64,000 bases of DNA from contig NZ_JGZK01000001.1 of the NCBI RefSeq assembly GCF_000741695.1, positions 62,001-126,000 of the forward strand. The letters run 5' to 3'. The translations under genes were made by a program, and so were the position numbers. The DNA is from Bifidobacterium reuteri DSM 23975. GTDB lineage: Bacteria > Actinomycetota > Actinomycetes > Actinomycetales > Bifidobacteriaceae. The notes below the pieces were generated by a model. That model saw nothing but the letters and a program-made list of their open reading frames with translations. It did not search any database and was not told the DNA's origin. Positions 9,801-17,659 of this stretch are shown here, in pieces (the first letter of the stretch is position 1; each line of letters begins with the position of its first letter).

Positions 9801-12800
9801 GTGGCTCCAACGACGCCTCCAGCGCCGCCTACCGCCAGCGCACCATCACTCTCAACGGCAAGGTCGTGGCCTCCGGCGAAGTCTCTGCCGGCGACGGCTC
9901 CGCCACCGGCGACGAGTCGTACCTGCTGCCGTGGGTGTGGGATTCCTCCACCGGCGAGGTCGTCAAGTCCAGCGACGAGAAGCTCTACCACTGGAATACC
10001 AAGGGCGGCACCACCACTTGGACGCTGCCCGACAGCTGGAAGAACCTCTCCAGCGTGAAGGTGTACCAGCTCACCGACCAGGGCAAGACCAACGAGCAGA
10101 CCGTCGCCGTCTCCGGCGGCCAGGTGACGCTCACCGCCGACGCCGAGACCCCGTACGTGGTGTACCAGGGCGAGGCCAAGCAGATCACGGTCAACTGGAG
10201 CGAGGGCATGCATGTGGTGGACGCCGGCTTCAACGGCGGCTCCGACACGCTCAAGTCCAACTGGACCGTCACCGGCATCGGAAAGGCCGAAGTCGAGGGC
10301 GAGAACAACGCCATGCTGCGCCTGAGCGGCAAGGTCAGCGTCGCCCAGCGTCTGACCGACCTCAAGGCCGGCCAGAAGTACGCCCTGTACGTCGGCGTCG
10401 ACAACCGCAGTACCGGCGAAGCCTCGGTCACGGTGACCAGCGGCGGCAAGGTGCTCGCCACCAACGCCACCGGCAAGTCCATCGCCAAGAACTACATCAA
10501 GGCATACGGACACAACACGAACAGCAACACGGAAGACGGCTCCAGCTACTTCCAGAACATGTACGTGTTCTTCACCGCGCCTGAGAACGGCGACGCCACA
10601 GTAACCCTCTCCCGCAACAGCACCGACGAGGCGCACACGTACTTCGATGATGTGCGTATCGTGGAGAACGACTACTCCGGCATCACCTATGACGAGGACG
10701 GTGGCCTCAAGTCCCTCACCAACGGTTTCGAGAAGAACGCCCAGGGCATCTGGCCGTTCGTGGTCTCCGGATCCGAAGGCGTGGAAGACAACCGCGTCCA
10801 CCTCTCCGAGCTGCATGCCCCGTACACGCAGGCCGGATGGGACGTCAAGAAGATGGACGACGTGCTCGACGGCACGTGGTCGGTGAAGATCAATGGTCTG
10901 TCCCAAAAGGGCACCCTCGTCTACCAGACGATCCCGCAGAACGTGCAGTTCGAGCCGGGTGCGAAGTACAAGGTGTCGTTCGACTACCAGTCCGGTTCCG
11001 ATGACATCTACGCCATCGCGGTCGGCCAGGGTGAGTATTCGGCGAGTAACGTCAAGCTGACCAACCTGAAGAAGGCGCTCGGCGAGACCGGCAAGGCCGA
11101 ATTCGAGCTGACCGGAGGCGTCAACGGCGACTCCTGGTTCGGCATCTACTCCACCTCCACCGCTCCGGACACCCAGAGCACCACCGGCAACGCCGCGAAC
11201 TTCGGCGGATACAAGGACTTCGTGCTCGACAACCTCAAGATCGAGCGCGTGGCATCCGAAACCCGCACCAAGGCCGAAGCCAGCGACAAGCTCAAGGAAA
11301 TCCAAGGCAAGTTCGACGGCAAGCAGTCCGAGGTCAGCGAAGCCGCATGGCAGACCTACCAGAACGCGCTGGTCAAGGCCCGCGTGCTCATCAACAAGGA
11401 CGGCGCCACCGCCGACGACTTCACCAAGGCCTATGACCTGCTGGTCGCGCTCGCCGAATACATGGAAACCGCTCCCGGCAACGAGAGCAGCGACAAGTAT
11501 GACGTGGCGATGGACGGTTCAGACCAGCTCGGCGGCTATGACGTGGAAGTCGGCAGCGCGCAGAGCAACTACGGCGACTACGAAGGCCCGAAGGAGTTCG
11601 CCCAGGACGGTTCCGCCAGCACCTACTGGCATACCAACTGGAGCGAGAACGCCGTCGGAAACGGCACGGCCTGGTACCAGTTCAACCTCAACGAGCCGAC
11701 CACCATCAACGGTCTGCGGTACCTTCCGCGACCGGGTGGGGCGACTGTCAACGGCAAGATTTTGGGATACAGGATCCTGCTGACGCTGGCCGATGGCTCC
11801 ACCAAGGAGGTCACCGGTGAGTTCACCTATGACACCGCTTGGCAGAAGGCCAGCTTCGACGCTGTGGACGACGTGGTCAGCGTACGCCTGATTGCACTCA
11901 GCTCCACAGGTTCCGGCGCCAATCAGGTCAACACATTCGCGTCCGCTTCCGAGCTGCGCCTCACCACCAACCGAGAGGTGGCGCCGGAGGAGACCGTGGT
12001 GGACAAGTCCGACCTCAAGGATGCGCTGGCTCAGGCCAATGCACTCAAGGAGTCCGACTACACGGCCGTAACATGGTCCGCCCTGATCAAGGCTCGCGAC
12101 GCCGCCCAGACCGTGGCGGATGACGACAAGGCCTCCGCCTATGACGTGGCCCTCGCCACCGCGAACCTTGGAACCGCGATTGCTGGTCTCGAGCAGAAGG
12201 GCGAGGAACCTGGCCCCGGCCCGGTCGTGGTGGACAAGACGGACCTGCAGAACACCGTGAACAAGGCGGAATCCTTGAAGGAGTCCGACTACACGGCCGA
12301 AAGCTGGAAGGTCTTCGCGGCGGCGATGGGTTCAGCCAAGCAGGTGCTTGCCAATGAGCAGGCCACGCAGGGCGAGGTCAACACCGCGCTGGCTGATCTG
12401 CAGGATGCCATCGCCGGCCTCAAGGGCTCCATGCCTGACCCGGGCCCCGAGCCCGAGCCCGAGCCTGGCGCGGTGGACAAGACCACGTTGAACGCGACCA
12501 TCAACAAGGCCGCCGCCATCAATCTGGCCCTGTACACCGATGACTCCGCGAACGCGGTGCGCGCGGCCCTGAAGAAGGCCCGTGCTGTCGCCGACGACGC
12601 GGACGCCACCCAGAAGCAGGTCGATGAGGCTCGCACGGCGCTGGAGAAGGCAATCGCCGCTCTGGTCAAGCGCGGCAATGCCTCCGACAAGGGTGATGGC
12701 AACATCTCCGATACCGGTGCCAACGTGGCGATGGTCGCCCTGGCCGGACTGCTGTTGGCCGGTGCCGGTGCGACCCTGGCCTACTGCCGCAGGCGCGGCC

Positions 12801-12808
12801 GGATCTGA
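6890..12808 (+). CDS. engBF: Cell-wall-anchored endo-alpha-N-acetylgalactosaminidase (GH101)
   Basis: The 1972-residue enzyme should cleave Gal-beta1,3-GalNAc (core 1) from Ser/Thr of mucin glycoproteins outside the cell. A signal peptide (MKKTISVALATALAL, ending near AFA) is followed by a carboxypeptidase-regulatory-like beta domain at about 265-340, then the GH101 catalytic region. Asp794 in YLDVWG and Glu827 in TTEWGSG are offset by five from the nucleophile and acid/base residues I recall for B. longum EngBF (789 and 822). A CBM32-like domain lies at about 1535-1690, and three FIVAR-type helical repeats start near 1703, 1780 and 1860. The C-terminus has an ISDTG sortase-like motif, a membrane segment and RRRGRI. 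AAGGA at 6874-6878 precedes the ATG. The gene is intact. Confidence 0.96.
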   Translation: MKKTISVALATALALTCMGSGGTAFASPLTDADIQSLASQIQKINDDASTQTPAVQNDSAADSSADAATDAVEGWTIDANIAKGGEILAMEDGWLHFKSTAAHGNAAANPSAANDWPAVAIWGTDYDFSKAGSFHATIKSPQEGSANRFGFYLGYNDPGSGLFIGYDAQGWFWQTYTGGGEGDWYSGGRIAAPSANDEHDVVVSWTDAKVATLTVDGQKAFDVDYSKMTNLSNKLAIKAGSWKLLNQVTDVYIKDFPEVTEAAKYAVSGKVVDAEGAAIAGAAVRLGDAKAKTGEDGGFSFADVEAGEYTLSVAKDGYEDVSQQVTVSDADLAIDPIVLTKSAAVKTETLKTKKMEVQVKQNFPAVLQYTMADGKVMYGQTKDVRTVQINGTNIELADDDVTFKKVSATEATYTLKVKDEAKKIDAVITVEIKVEKNQLHLNVTKIKNNLSDGIPEGNGVEKNAIETLAFPNQSLVSVRANQDSAQFTGTTMSSSTTKPGDENFVITDDTSYTDRDYTYGFVSGAGLSAGLWSNSEHDGRAAYAGVRGGSQNTRVYATTQQTGETTSFGLASAPWYYHRTVTDSKGKKYTVAETAMPQMSVAIAGDENEDGVVNWQDGAIAYRDIMNNPYKSEEVPELVAWRIAMNFGSQAQNPFLTTLDNVKKVALNTDGLGQSVLLKGYGNEGHDSGHPDYGDIGQRIGGAEDMNTLMTEGAEYGARFGIHVNASEMYPEAKAFSEDMVRRNAAGGLSYGWNWLDQGIGIDGIYDLASGSRLSRFAELKDEVGDNMDFIYLDVWGNLTSSSSEDSWETRKMSKMINDNGWRMTTEWGSGNEYDSTFQHWAADLTYGGKDLKGENSEVMRFLRNHQKDSWVGDYPSYGGAANAPLLGGYNMKDFEGWQGRNDYAAYIENLFTHDVSTKFIQHFKVTRWVNNPLLTSDNGNANAVTDPNTNNGNEQITLKDSNGNVVVLSRGSNDASSAAYRQRTITLNGKVVASGEVSAGDGSATGDESYLLPWVWDSSTGEVVKSSDEKLYHWNTKGGTTTWTLPDSWKNLSSVKVYQLTDQGKTNEQTVAVSGGQVTLTADAETPYVVYQGEAKQITVNWSEGMHVVDAGFNGGSDTLKSNWTVTGIGKAEVEGENNAMLRLSGKVSVAQRLTDLKAGQKYALYVGVDNRSTGEASVTVTSGGKVLATNATGKSIAKNYIKAYGHNTNSNTEDGSSYFQNMYVFFTAPENGDATVTLSRNSTDEAHTYFDDVRIVENDYSGITYDEDGGLKSLTNGFEKNAQGIWPFVVSGSEGVEDNRVHLSELHAPYTQAGWDVKKMDDVLDGTWSVKINGLSQKGTLVYQTIPQNVQFEPGAKYKVSFDYQSGSDDIYAIAVGQGEYSASNVKLTNLKKALGETGKAEFELTGGVNGDSWFGIYSTSTAPDTQSTTGNAANFGGYKDFVLDNLKIERVASETRTKAEASDKLKEIQGKFDGKQSEVSEAAWQTYQNALVKARVLINKDGATADDFTKAYDLLVALAEYMETAPGNESSDKYDVAMDGSDQLGGYDVEVGSAQSNYGDYEGPKEFAQDGSASTYWHTNWSENAVGNGTAWYQFNLNEPTTINGLRYLPRPGGATVNGKILGYRILLTLADGSTKEVTGEFTYDTAWQKASFDAVDDVVSVRLIALSSTGSGANQVNTFASASELRLTTNREVAPEETVVDKSDLKDALAQANALKESDYTAVTWSALIKARDAAQTVADDDKASAYDVALATANLGTAIAGLEQKGEEPGPGPVVVDKTDLQNTVNKAESLKESDYTAESWKVFAAAMGSAKQVLANEQATQGEVNTALADLQDAIAGLKGSMPDPGPEPEPEPGAVDKTTLNATINKAAAINLALYTDDSANAVRAALKKARAVADDADATQKQVDEARTALEKAIAALVKRGNASDKGDGNISDTGANVAMVALAGLLLAGAGATLAYCRRRGRI

Positions 12809-12815
12809 GGCTGAA

Positions 12816-12847
12816 GCGCTGAACGTACGTCAGCGTACGTTCAGCGC
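12816..12847 (+). terminator. Perfect 14-bp hairpin after engBF
   Basis: GCGCTGAACGTACG at 12816-12829 pairs with CGTACGTTCAGCGC at 12834-12847 across a TCAG loop, followed by GGCTTTA. It starts 8 nt after the stop codon and probably terminates engBF. It also shares its stem with the family D array that follows. Confidence 0.65.
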
Positions 12848-12867
12848 GGCTTTACCCCACTTCTTCT

Positions 12868-13009
12868 CACCAAACGTACACTGACGGACGCTCAGCGTAC
12901 GTTTGGTGAGAAAAGTACCGGTAGAACCTCATCAAACGTACACTGACCGCAACTCAGCGTACGTTTGGTGAGATATGGGTGGGCGAAGCCGCACCAAACG
13001 TACGCTGGG
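12868..13009. repeat. Periodic hairpin array, family D (62-nt period)
   Basis: CAAACGTACRCTG begins at 12871, 12933 and 12995, exactly 62 nt apart. Each of the first two pairs with a downstream CAGCGTACGTTTGGTGAG, giving long arms. From 13010 to 13226 I see nothing but the likely promoter of the next gene. Confidence 0.85.
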
Positions 13010-13226
13010 CAATAACGCTGGCCAATGTAGGTGTGCGCCCGCATTCACTATGTGACACGTTTTTCATCATCATCGCTGGCTCTGGTTTCCCCGGTCTTCC
13101 GGCATCCACTATCCTTGATGCCCGTTGTGCGTTGCGGCCCTAACTGGGCTGATGTGCCTGGCTGATGCGATATCGAACGCAACGATCACGCGAAGCAATC
13201 GACGAAGAGAGAAGGAAGGGGACACC

Positions 13227-13744
13227 ATGTCCAACGACACTGAAGCGAAGGTTACCGAAACCAAGGTCGCCGAAGCTGAGGTATCCACAGAGCAGTCCGC
13301 CGAAGCCAAGCAGCCGGAAGCCAAGCAGGGCCTGTCGAAAGGTGCTATTGTCATCGCCATTATCGTCGCGGTGGCGCTGATCGCGGCCGCCGGCGTGTTC
13401 GGATACCGCGCATACGCGGACGCGCAGCTCAACAACGCGATGGCCGCATGCGCCACAGCGTCCGAGGACGTGCGCAACGCCACCAACGACTACAACAACC
13501 TCCTCAATGGCGACGCTTCCGATGCCGCCGCACTCACCAAGGATGACGTCAAAGACGCCTCCACGCTCGACGCGCTGAACAAGGCGATGGGTGCCGAAGT
13601 GCCGGTGTACGAAGCTGCATCGCCGAGGATACCAATGGTTATCAGGCTGCCACCGACAAGCTCACCGAGCAGGCCGACTGGTACAAGACCCACACCGCAT
13701 CCCTGCAGAAGGCCGTTGACGCCGTCAACGCCTCCAAGAAGTGA
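13227..13744 (+). pseudogene. Membrane-anchored hypothetical protein with a frameshift
   Basis: The ATG at 13227 follows GAAGGAAGGGG. The product starts with a charged, Glu/Lys-rich cytoplasmic stretch of about 45 residues, then one membrane helix (AIVIAIIVAVALIAAAG), then an extracytoplasmic helical region. Near 13614 one base seems to be missing. The original frame runs on as an unnatural Pro-rich tail, while the next frame continues naturally (IAEDTNGYQAATDKL to AVNASKK) and stops at 13742-13744. The corrected protein would be about 172 residues. The damage is either a true inactivating deletion or a sequencing error. I do not recognise a functional family. Confidence 0.7.
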
Positions 13745-13776
13745 CGCTTTCCACCGTCCGTTGCCCTCTCTGATAA

Positions 13777-13901
13777 GCCCCCTCTGATGAGGGAGGAGCT
13801 GCCGCGAAGCGGTGACGGAGGGCGGCAATGGAGATGGGCTGTTCCGTTTTCGCCTCCCTCTGATGAGGGAGGTGGCGCCGCGTAGCGGTGACGGAGAGAG
13901 A
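13777..13901 (+). repeat. Two tandem REP-like elements
   Basis: GCCCCCTCTGATGAGGGAGG with trailer to about 13824, and CTCCCTCTGATGAGGGAGG at 13853-13872 with trailer to 13901. Each has the second small hairpin (CGAAGCGG and CGTAGCGG) and a GACGGAG-type tail. They fill the gap between two convergent genes. Confidence 0.8.
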
Positions 13902-13972
13902 AGCCCAAGCAAGCGATGCAGTAGCTGCGGAAATGCATCACATCCAGAAAAGCGGCGTTGTCCTCGTCAATA

Positions 13973-15106
13973 TCAAACAACAAACCGCAGATAGGTGCAA
14001 TCATCGAACGAATCGTATCCCGGCGTGAATCCTTTGGTGGACCGGTACTCGCTGATGAGTGCCGGATCCTCGACCTTAAGCCGTTGCAGTGCCGCTTCGG
14101 AGTCGGCCAGCGTGGGCTTCAGTAGCGGGAAGCCATCGGAGGCGAGCACCACCTCGTCGCCGGGGCGGACGGTCACCGTGCGAATCGGATACGCGGAATC
14201 GGTAAATCCGTCGAATACAGAGTATCCGTAGGGGCCGCGCACGTTGGCGAACTGCGATTGCAGGCGCAGGAACGGCATGATCATCGCGCGCGCCGGGTCG
14301 GCGGCGTTTGCGGGAGCGGCTGAGTCGGCGGAGTCAGTGGAAGCGACTGTGTCTGCGGAGTCGGCGGCAACGGCTGCATCTGCGAAAACAGAGGGATCTC
14401 CGTTGCTGCCGCTGTCGTCACAAGATATAGATGTATTCCGAACAGTTGCGCCGGCGCCGAAAACCGGCTGATGCCGGGTCTGTCCGGAATCCCGATGCCG
14501 CAAGGCGAGCGTGGTGAAGGCGCGGAGCTCGCCGAGCAGCACATCGACCTGTTTCATCGTGGGTATCTGCTCGCCGTTGACCATGGCCTGACAGTCGCCG
14601 AACAGCCAGATTTCGCGTCGCGCAGCGCTGTAGACCACGGCGTTCGCTTGCAGTCGTTCGATGGGCTCGTGCTCGAAGATGGTGTACGGGTCGTCCGCAC
14701 GGCCTCGGCTATCCCCGTCGGTGCGGTTGCCAGTATGGTCGCCGTTACCAGTGCGGTTGCCGGTGTAGACGTTGCCGCGATTGTGATTGTGATTGCTATT
14801 GCTGTCGACGGCGAAGCGCTCTTCTGCGGTGCTGCAAGATTCGCGATATTCGCGATAGGCACGCTGGAATCGCGTATCGATGGCGAGCTGCGTTTGTCGC
14901 ATCGTGGCGGAATCAGGCAAGGCCGCTATGGTCTCGAGCACAAGATCCTTGGCAACTGCGCCGCCGCACGGCCGCCATAGGTGACGGATGCTTTTGCTGG
15001 TCACCCCGTCCACCACGGCCGCGAATCCGTCCGTGATGGCGAGCCCGTCCTCGTTGAGCGACTGGTCGGGTCGCTTGCCGCGGCAATACTGTTCGATAAC
15101 GCGCAT
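13973..15106 (-). CDS. PP2C-like protein phosphatase family protein
   Basis: The 377-residue protein resembles PPM/PP2C-type Ser/Thr phosphatases in layout: an N-terminal NEDG...VVDGVT segment (metal-site-like aspartate), a central LFGDCQAMVNG strand pair, VVLASDGFPLL (the usual ASDG motif) and a C-terminal SFDDCTYL (DD metal motif). Two low-complexity inserts interrupt it: an Asn/His/Gly/Thr-rich stretch near residues 100-140 and an Ala/Asp/Ser-rich stretch near 235-275. The start at 15106 is fixed by AGGAGG 7 nt upstream. It is divergent from the deformylase-like gene. Assignment rests on motif order only, so a non-catalytic relative is possible. Confidence 0.6.
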   Translation of the reverse strand: MRVIEQYCRGKRPDQSLNEDGLAITDGFAAVVDGVTSKSIRHLWRPCGGAVAKDLVLETIAALPDSATMRQTQLAIDTRFQRAYREYRESCSTAEERFAVDSNSNHNHNRGNVYTGNRTGNGDHTGNRTDGDSRGRADDPYTIFEHEPIERLQANAVVYSAARREIWLFGDCQAMVNGEQIPTMKQVDVLLGELRAFTTLALRHRDSGQTRHQPVFGAGATVRNTSISCDDSGSNGDPSVFADAAVAADSADTVASTDSADSAAPANAADPARAMIMPFLRLQSQFANVRGPYGYSVFDGFTDSAYPIRTVTVRPGDEVVLASDGFPLLKPTLADSEAALQRLKVEDPALISEYRSTKGFTPGYDSFDDCTYLRFVV

Positions 15107-15210
15107 CTCCGGCCTCCTTGTGGCGTGGGCTCCATCATATGATGAATGGTTGAACGTCTGTGCGTGATGCCGGATGTCCTGAATTGTTCTGAACGGAGAG
15201 GAACACTGTC

Positions 15211-15630
15211 ATGCAGCGCCCGATTATGACCTCGCGCTCGTTTCTGCGCACACCGTCCGAGCCGGCCGGCCCCGGTGACGAATCGACCATCCAGGATTTG
15301 GTGGACACGCTGGAAGCCAACCGTTCGCGCTGCGTCGGTATGGCGGCGAACATGATCGGCGTGGGCAAGCGCATCATCGCGTTCGTGGATGAGGATTTTG
15401 GCGGGCGTATCAACGTCATGCTCAATCCTGTGATCACCGCCACGGACGGTGCATATGAGACCGAAGAGGGATGTCTCTCGCTGACTGGCGAGCGGCGCAC
15501 GATCCGTTATCGTCGCATCGAAGTCGATTTCCGGGATCGACGCTTCCGGGAGCGCCATGCCACGTTCACTGGTTTCACCGCTGAAATCATCCAGCACGAA
15601 GTCGACCACTGCAATGGCATCGTCATCTGA
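15211..15630 (+). CDS. Peptide deformylase-like protein
   Basis: The 139-residue protein has the metal ligands of peptide deformylase: EEGCLSL (cysteine) and QHEVDH (two histidines and the catalytic glutamate). Peptide deformylase removes the formyl group from nascent N-terminal methionine. Motif 1, normally GLAAxQIG, reads GMAANMIG, so the conserved glutamine that stabilises the transition state is a methionine. The protein is also shorter than typical bacterial Def and ends directly after the HEVDHCNG motif. It may be a secondary, specialised or weakly active deformylase. A ribosome binding site (GAGAGGAA) precedes ATG 15211. Confidence 0.8.
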   Translation: MQRPIMTSRSFLRTPSEPAGPGDESTIQDLVDTLEANRSRCVGMAANMIGVGKRIIAFVDEDFGGRINVMLNPVITATDGAYETEEGCLSLTGERRTIRYRRIEVDFRDRRFRERHATFTGFTAEIIQHEVDHCNGIVI

Positions 15631-15689
15631 TTGGGGCTGATTGGGGTCGATTGGGGTCGATTGGGATGACGCGCGGTGCTGCGGGGTGC

Positions 15690-15808
15690 CGAGTGCAATG
15701 ATTCTCGGGCTGAAGCCGTCGATTTCGGGAATTTGTTGCACTGAGAGTCGCTCAGTGCAAGGATTTCGGGCTGAAGCCAACAATTTCGGGAATTACTTGC
15801 GCTGAGCT
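15690..15808. repeat. Inverted-repeat array, family E, copy 1 (about 62-nt period)
   Basis: Two units begin with CGAGTGCAA (15690) and CTCAGTGCAAGGATT (15751), with equivalent bases at 15692 and 15754. Each ends in AATTxxTTGCRCTGAG, which pairs with the start. The core TTTCGGGCTGAAGCC is conserved. The rest of the gap to 16102 holds only the probable promoter of the transporter. Confidence 0.8.
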
Positions 15809-16102
15809 TGGCGAATGGTTCTTGGTCGATAGTTCCTATGGTCTGTTCTGATGACTGTGGTCGATGAGTGTCATCGCCACGTTGCATAGTGTGAGATATA
15901 TCATGCTGTAGTTTCATATAATTCGGGCCGGGGTGTCGAAAAGGGTGCTATAGTGCTGTTTGTCGGTGTTGACAGGGGAGAGCGATGCCGGCGAATAGCA
16001 CATTGTGGATGTTTGATACTGTGCCCGTGAGGGGCGGCTCCTGTTCTTCTCTGTAGCCCGGCGAATATCGTATTTGTGTCACATACGAAGGGGTTCGCCT
16101 GC

Positions 16103-17371
16103 ATGACAAAGGGAAATCGTTGGACAAGTGCGATCATTCCTGCACTGCTGATTCATATTCCGATCGGTACGGTCTACTGTTGGAGCGTGTTCAAGCAGCT
16201 CATAGCCGACCGCCTCCACGCCAGCCCGGCCTCGGTGGAATGGGGCTTCTCGCTTGCCATCTTCTTCCTTGGCATGTCCGCCGCATTCGCCGGCCCGATG
16301 GTGGAGAAGAACATCCGGAAATCTGCGCTGGTGTCGATGATTTGCTTCGTGGTCGGCTTCGCAGGCACGGGCGTGAGCATCGCCCTGAACTTCCTGCCGG
16401 GCGTATTCATCTGCTACGGCGTGATCATGGGCGTCGGCCTGGGTGTTGGCTACCTGACGCCGGTCAAGAACCTGATGCTGTGGTTCGCCGATAACAAGGG
16501 CCTCGCCACCGGCATCGCTGTCGCCGGATTTGGGTTAGCCAAGGCCATCGCCAGCCCGGTCATGGAATTTCTGATCGGCGCCGTGGGTCTGGTCGCCATG
16601 TTCTATATCCTGGCCGCGGTCTATGCGGTGATGATGCTGATCGGCTTCCTGCTCATCAAGCGTCCCGCCGGCTGGGTCTACGATCCCGCCACCTCACACG
16701 TGAGCCGTCGGTCGATTCTCAGGAAGCCTGTGTTCTGGGGCATCTGGATCGCGTTCTACATCAACATCACCTGTGGCCTCGCGCTGATCAGCCAGGAGAA
16801 GGACATCCTGCACGACGTGCTCAAGGCATTCCCGCAGTACGCCGGGCTGAGTCCGACTGAATTCGCCGCGGCGATTGCCGGCGTGATCGGACTGGTGCTC
16901 GCCGTGGACTCCGTGTTCAATACGGCCGGCCGCGTGGGCTTCTCCACGCTGTCCGACCATCTCAAGCGCCGCGAGACCGTGTATCAGGTGATTTTCATCA
17001 TGTCGATTGCCGTGTGCGTATTGCAGATGGCCGTCAACAGCATAGACAATGCCCTGCTATGGGCGGTGCTGGCCATGCTGTTCCTTGTCAACGCCGGCTA
17101 TGGTGGTGGCTTTTCCACGTTGCCGGTGCTGCTCGACCAGCATTTCGGCACCAAGACCGTCTCCACCACACACGGCCTGACGTTGAGCGCCTGGGCGTTC
17201 GCCGGATTGTCCGGCAACCAGCTGGCGGCGTTCGTGGTTGCGCATGCACCTGATCAGGTGCATCGGTATGCGGCGCTCATTCCTGTGCTCGCCGGTTTGT
17301 TCACAGTGGGATTGATCAGTATCAGTTTGGTCACCTACTTCGGCGGACGCCGTGAGGTTCGCGAGGCGTAG
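16103..17371 (+). CDS. OxlT/UhpC-type major facilitator transporter
   Basis: The protein (about 422 residues from ATG 16103) has twelve predicted membrane helices and the appearance of the oxalate:formate antiporter family: an N-terminal IHIPIGTVYCWSVF, GVGLGVGYLTPV in the middle of the first half, a long central loop and NAGYGGGFSTLP in the second half. It would exchange or import small organic anions; the substrate cannot be read from sequence. GAAGGGG at 16088-16094 favours the ATG at 16103 over an in-frame codon at 16076. The gene stands alone between two family E arrays. Confidence 0.85.
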   Translation: MTKGNRWTSAIIPALLIHIPIGTVYCWSVFKQLIADRLHASPASVEWGFSLAIFFLGMSAAFAGPMVEKNIRKSALVSMICFVVGFAGTGVSIALNFLPGVFICYGVIMGVGLGVGYLTPVKNLMLWFADNKGLATGIAVAGFGLAKAIASPVMEFLIGAVGLVAMFYILAAVYAVMMLIGFLLIKRPAGWVYDPATSHVSRRSILRKPVFWGIWIAFYINITCGLALISQEKDILHDVLKAFPQYAGLSPTEFAAAIAGVIGLVLAVDSVFNTAGRVGFSTLSDHLKRRETVYQVIFIMSIAVCVLQMAVNSIDNALLWAVLAMLFLVNAGYGGGFSTLPVLLDQHFGTKTVSTTHGLTLSAWAFAGLSGNQLAAFVVAHAPDQVHRYAALIPVLAGLFTVGLISISLVTYFGGRREVREA

Positions 17372-17433
17372 TGCCTCGATTGAGGTTTCGATGTGAGGCC
17401 GTTTGGCTCAGGAAATCCTCGGTTTGGTGGTAC

Positions 17434-17550
17434 TCAGTGCAAAGATTTCGGGCTGAAGCCAACAATCTCGGGAATTACTTGCGCTGAGTCGGTGTCAGTG
17501 CAAGGATTTCGGGCTGAAGCCGCCAGTTTCGGGAATTTGTTGCGCTGAGC
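17434..17550. repeat. Inverted-repeat array, family E, copy 2 (61-nt period)
   Basis: Units start TCAGTGCAAAGATTTCGG at 17434 and TCAGTGCAAGGATTTCGG at 17495 and end with AATTACTTGCGCTGAG or AATTTGTTGCGCTGAG. Stem CTCAGYGCAAG pairs with CTTGCGCTGAG. It sits between the transporter gene and the AT-rich gene. Confidence 0.85.
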
Positions 17551-17659
17551 CGTTTGGGCACTTGTGGTTGCTTCGATTTGGTTCGCGATATAGTTGTCAC
17601 TGGAGATAGTTACATAGGTTTCCGGTGTTCCTCAACCATTAAACAAAGGTGTGTCTGTC

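Noticed and set aside
7853..11305. Very long open frame (1150 codons) on the minus strand
   Set aside because: It lies antisense to engBF in high-GC DNA with strong third-position bias. The translation is Val/Leu/Gly/His-rich without motifs, and no ribosome binding site fits. It is a shadow of engBF.
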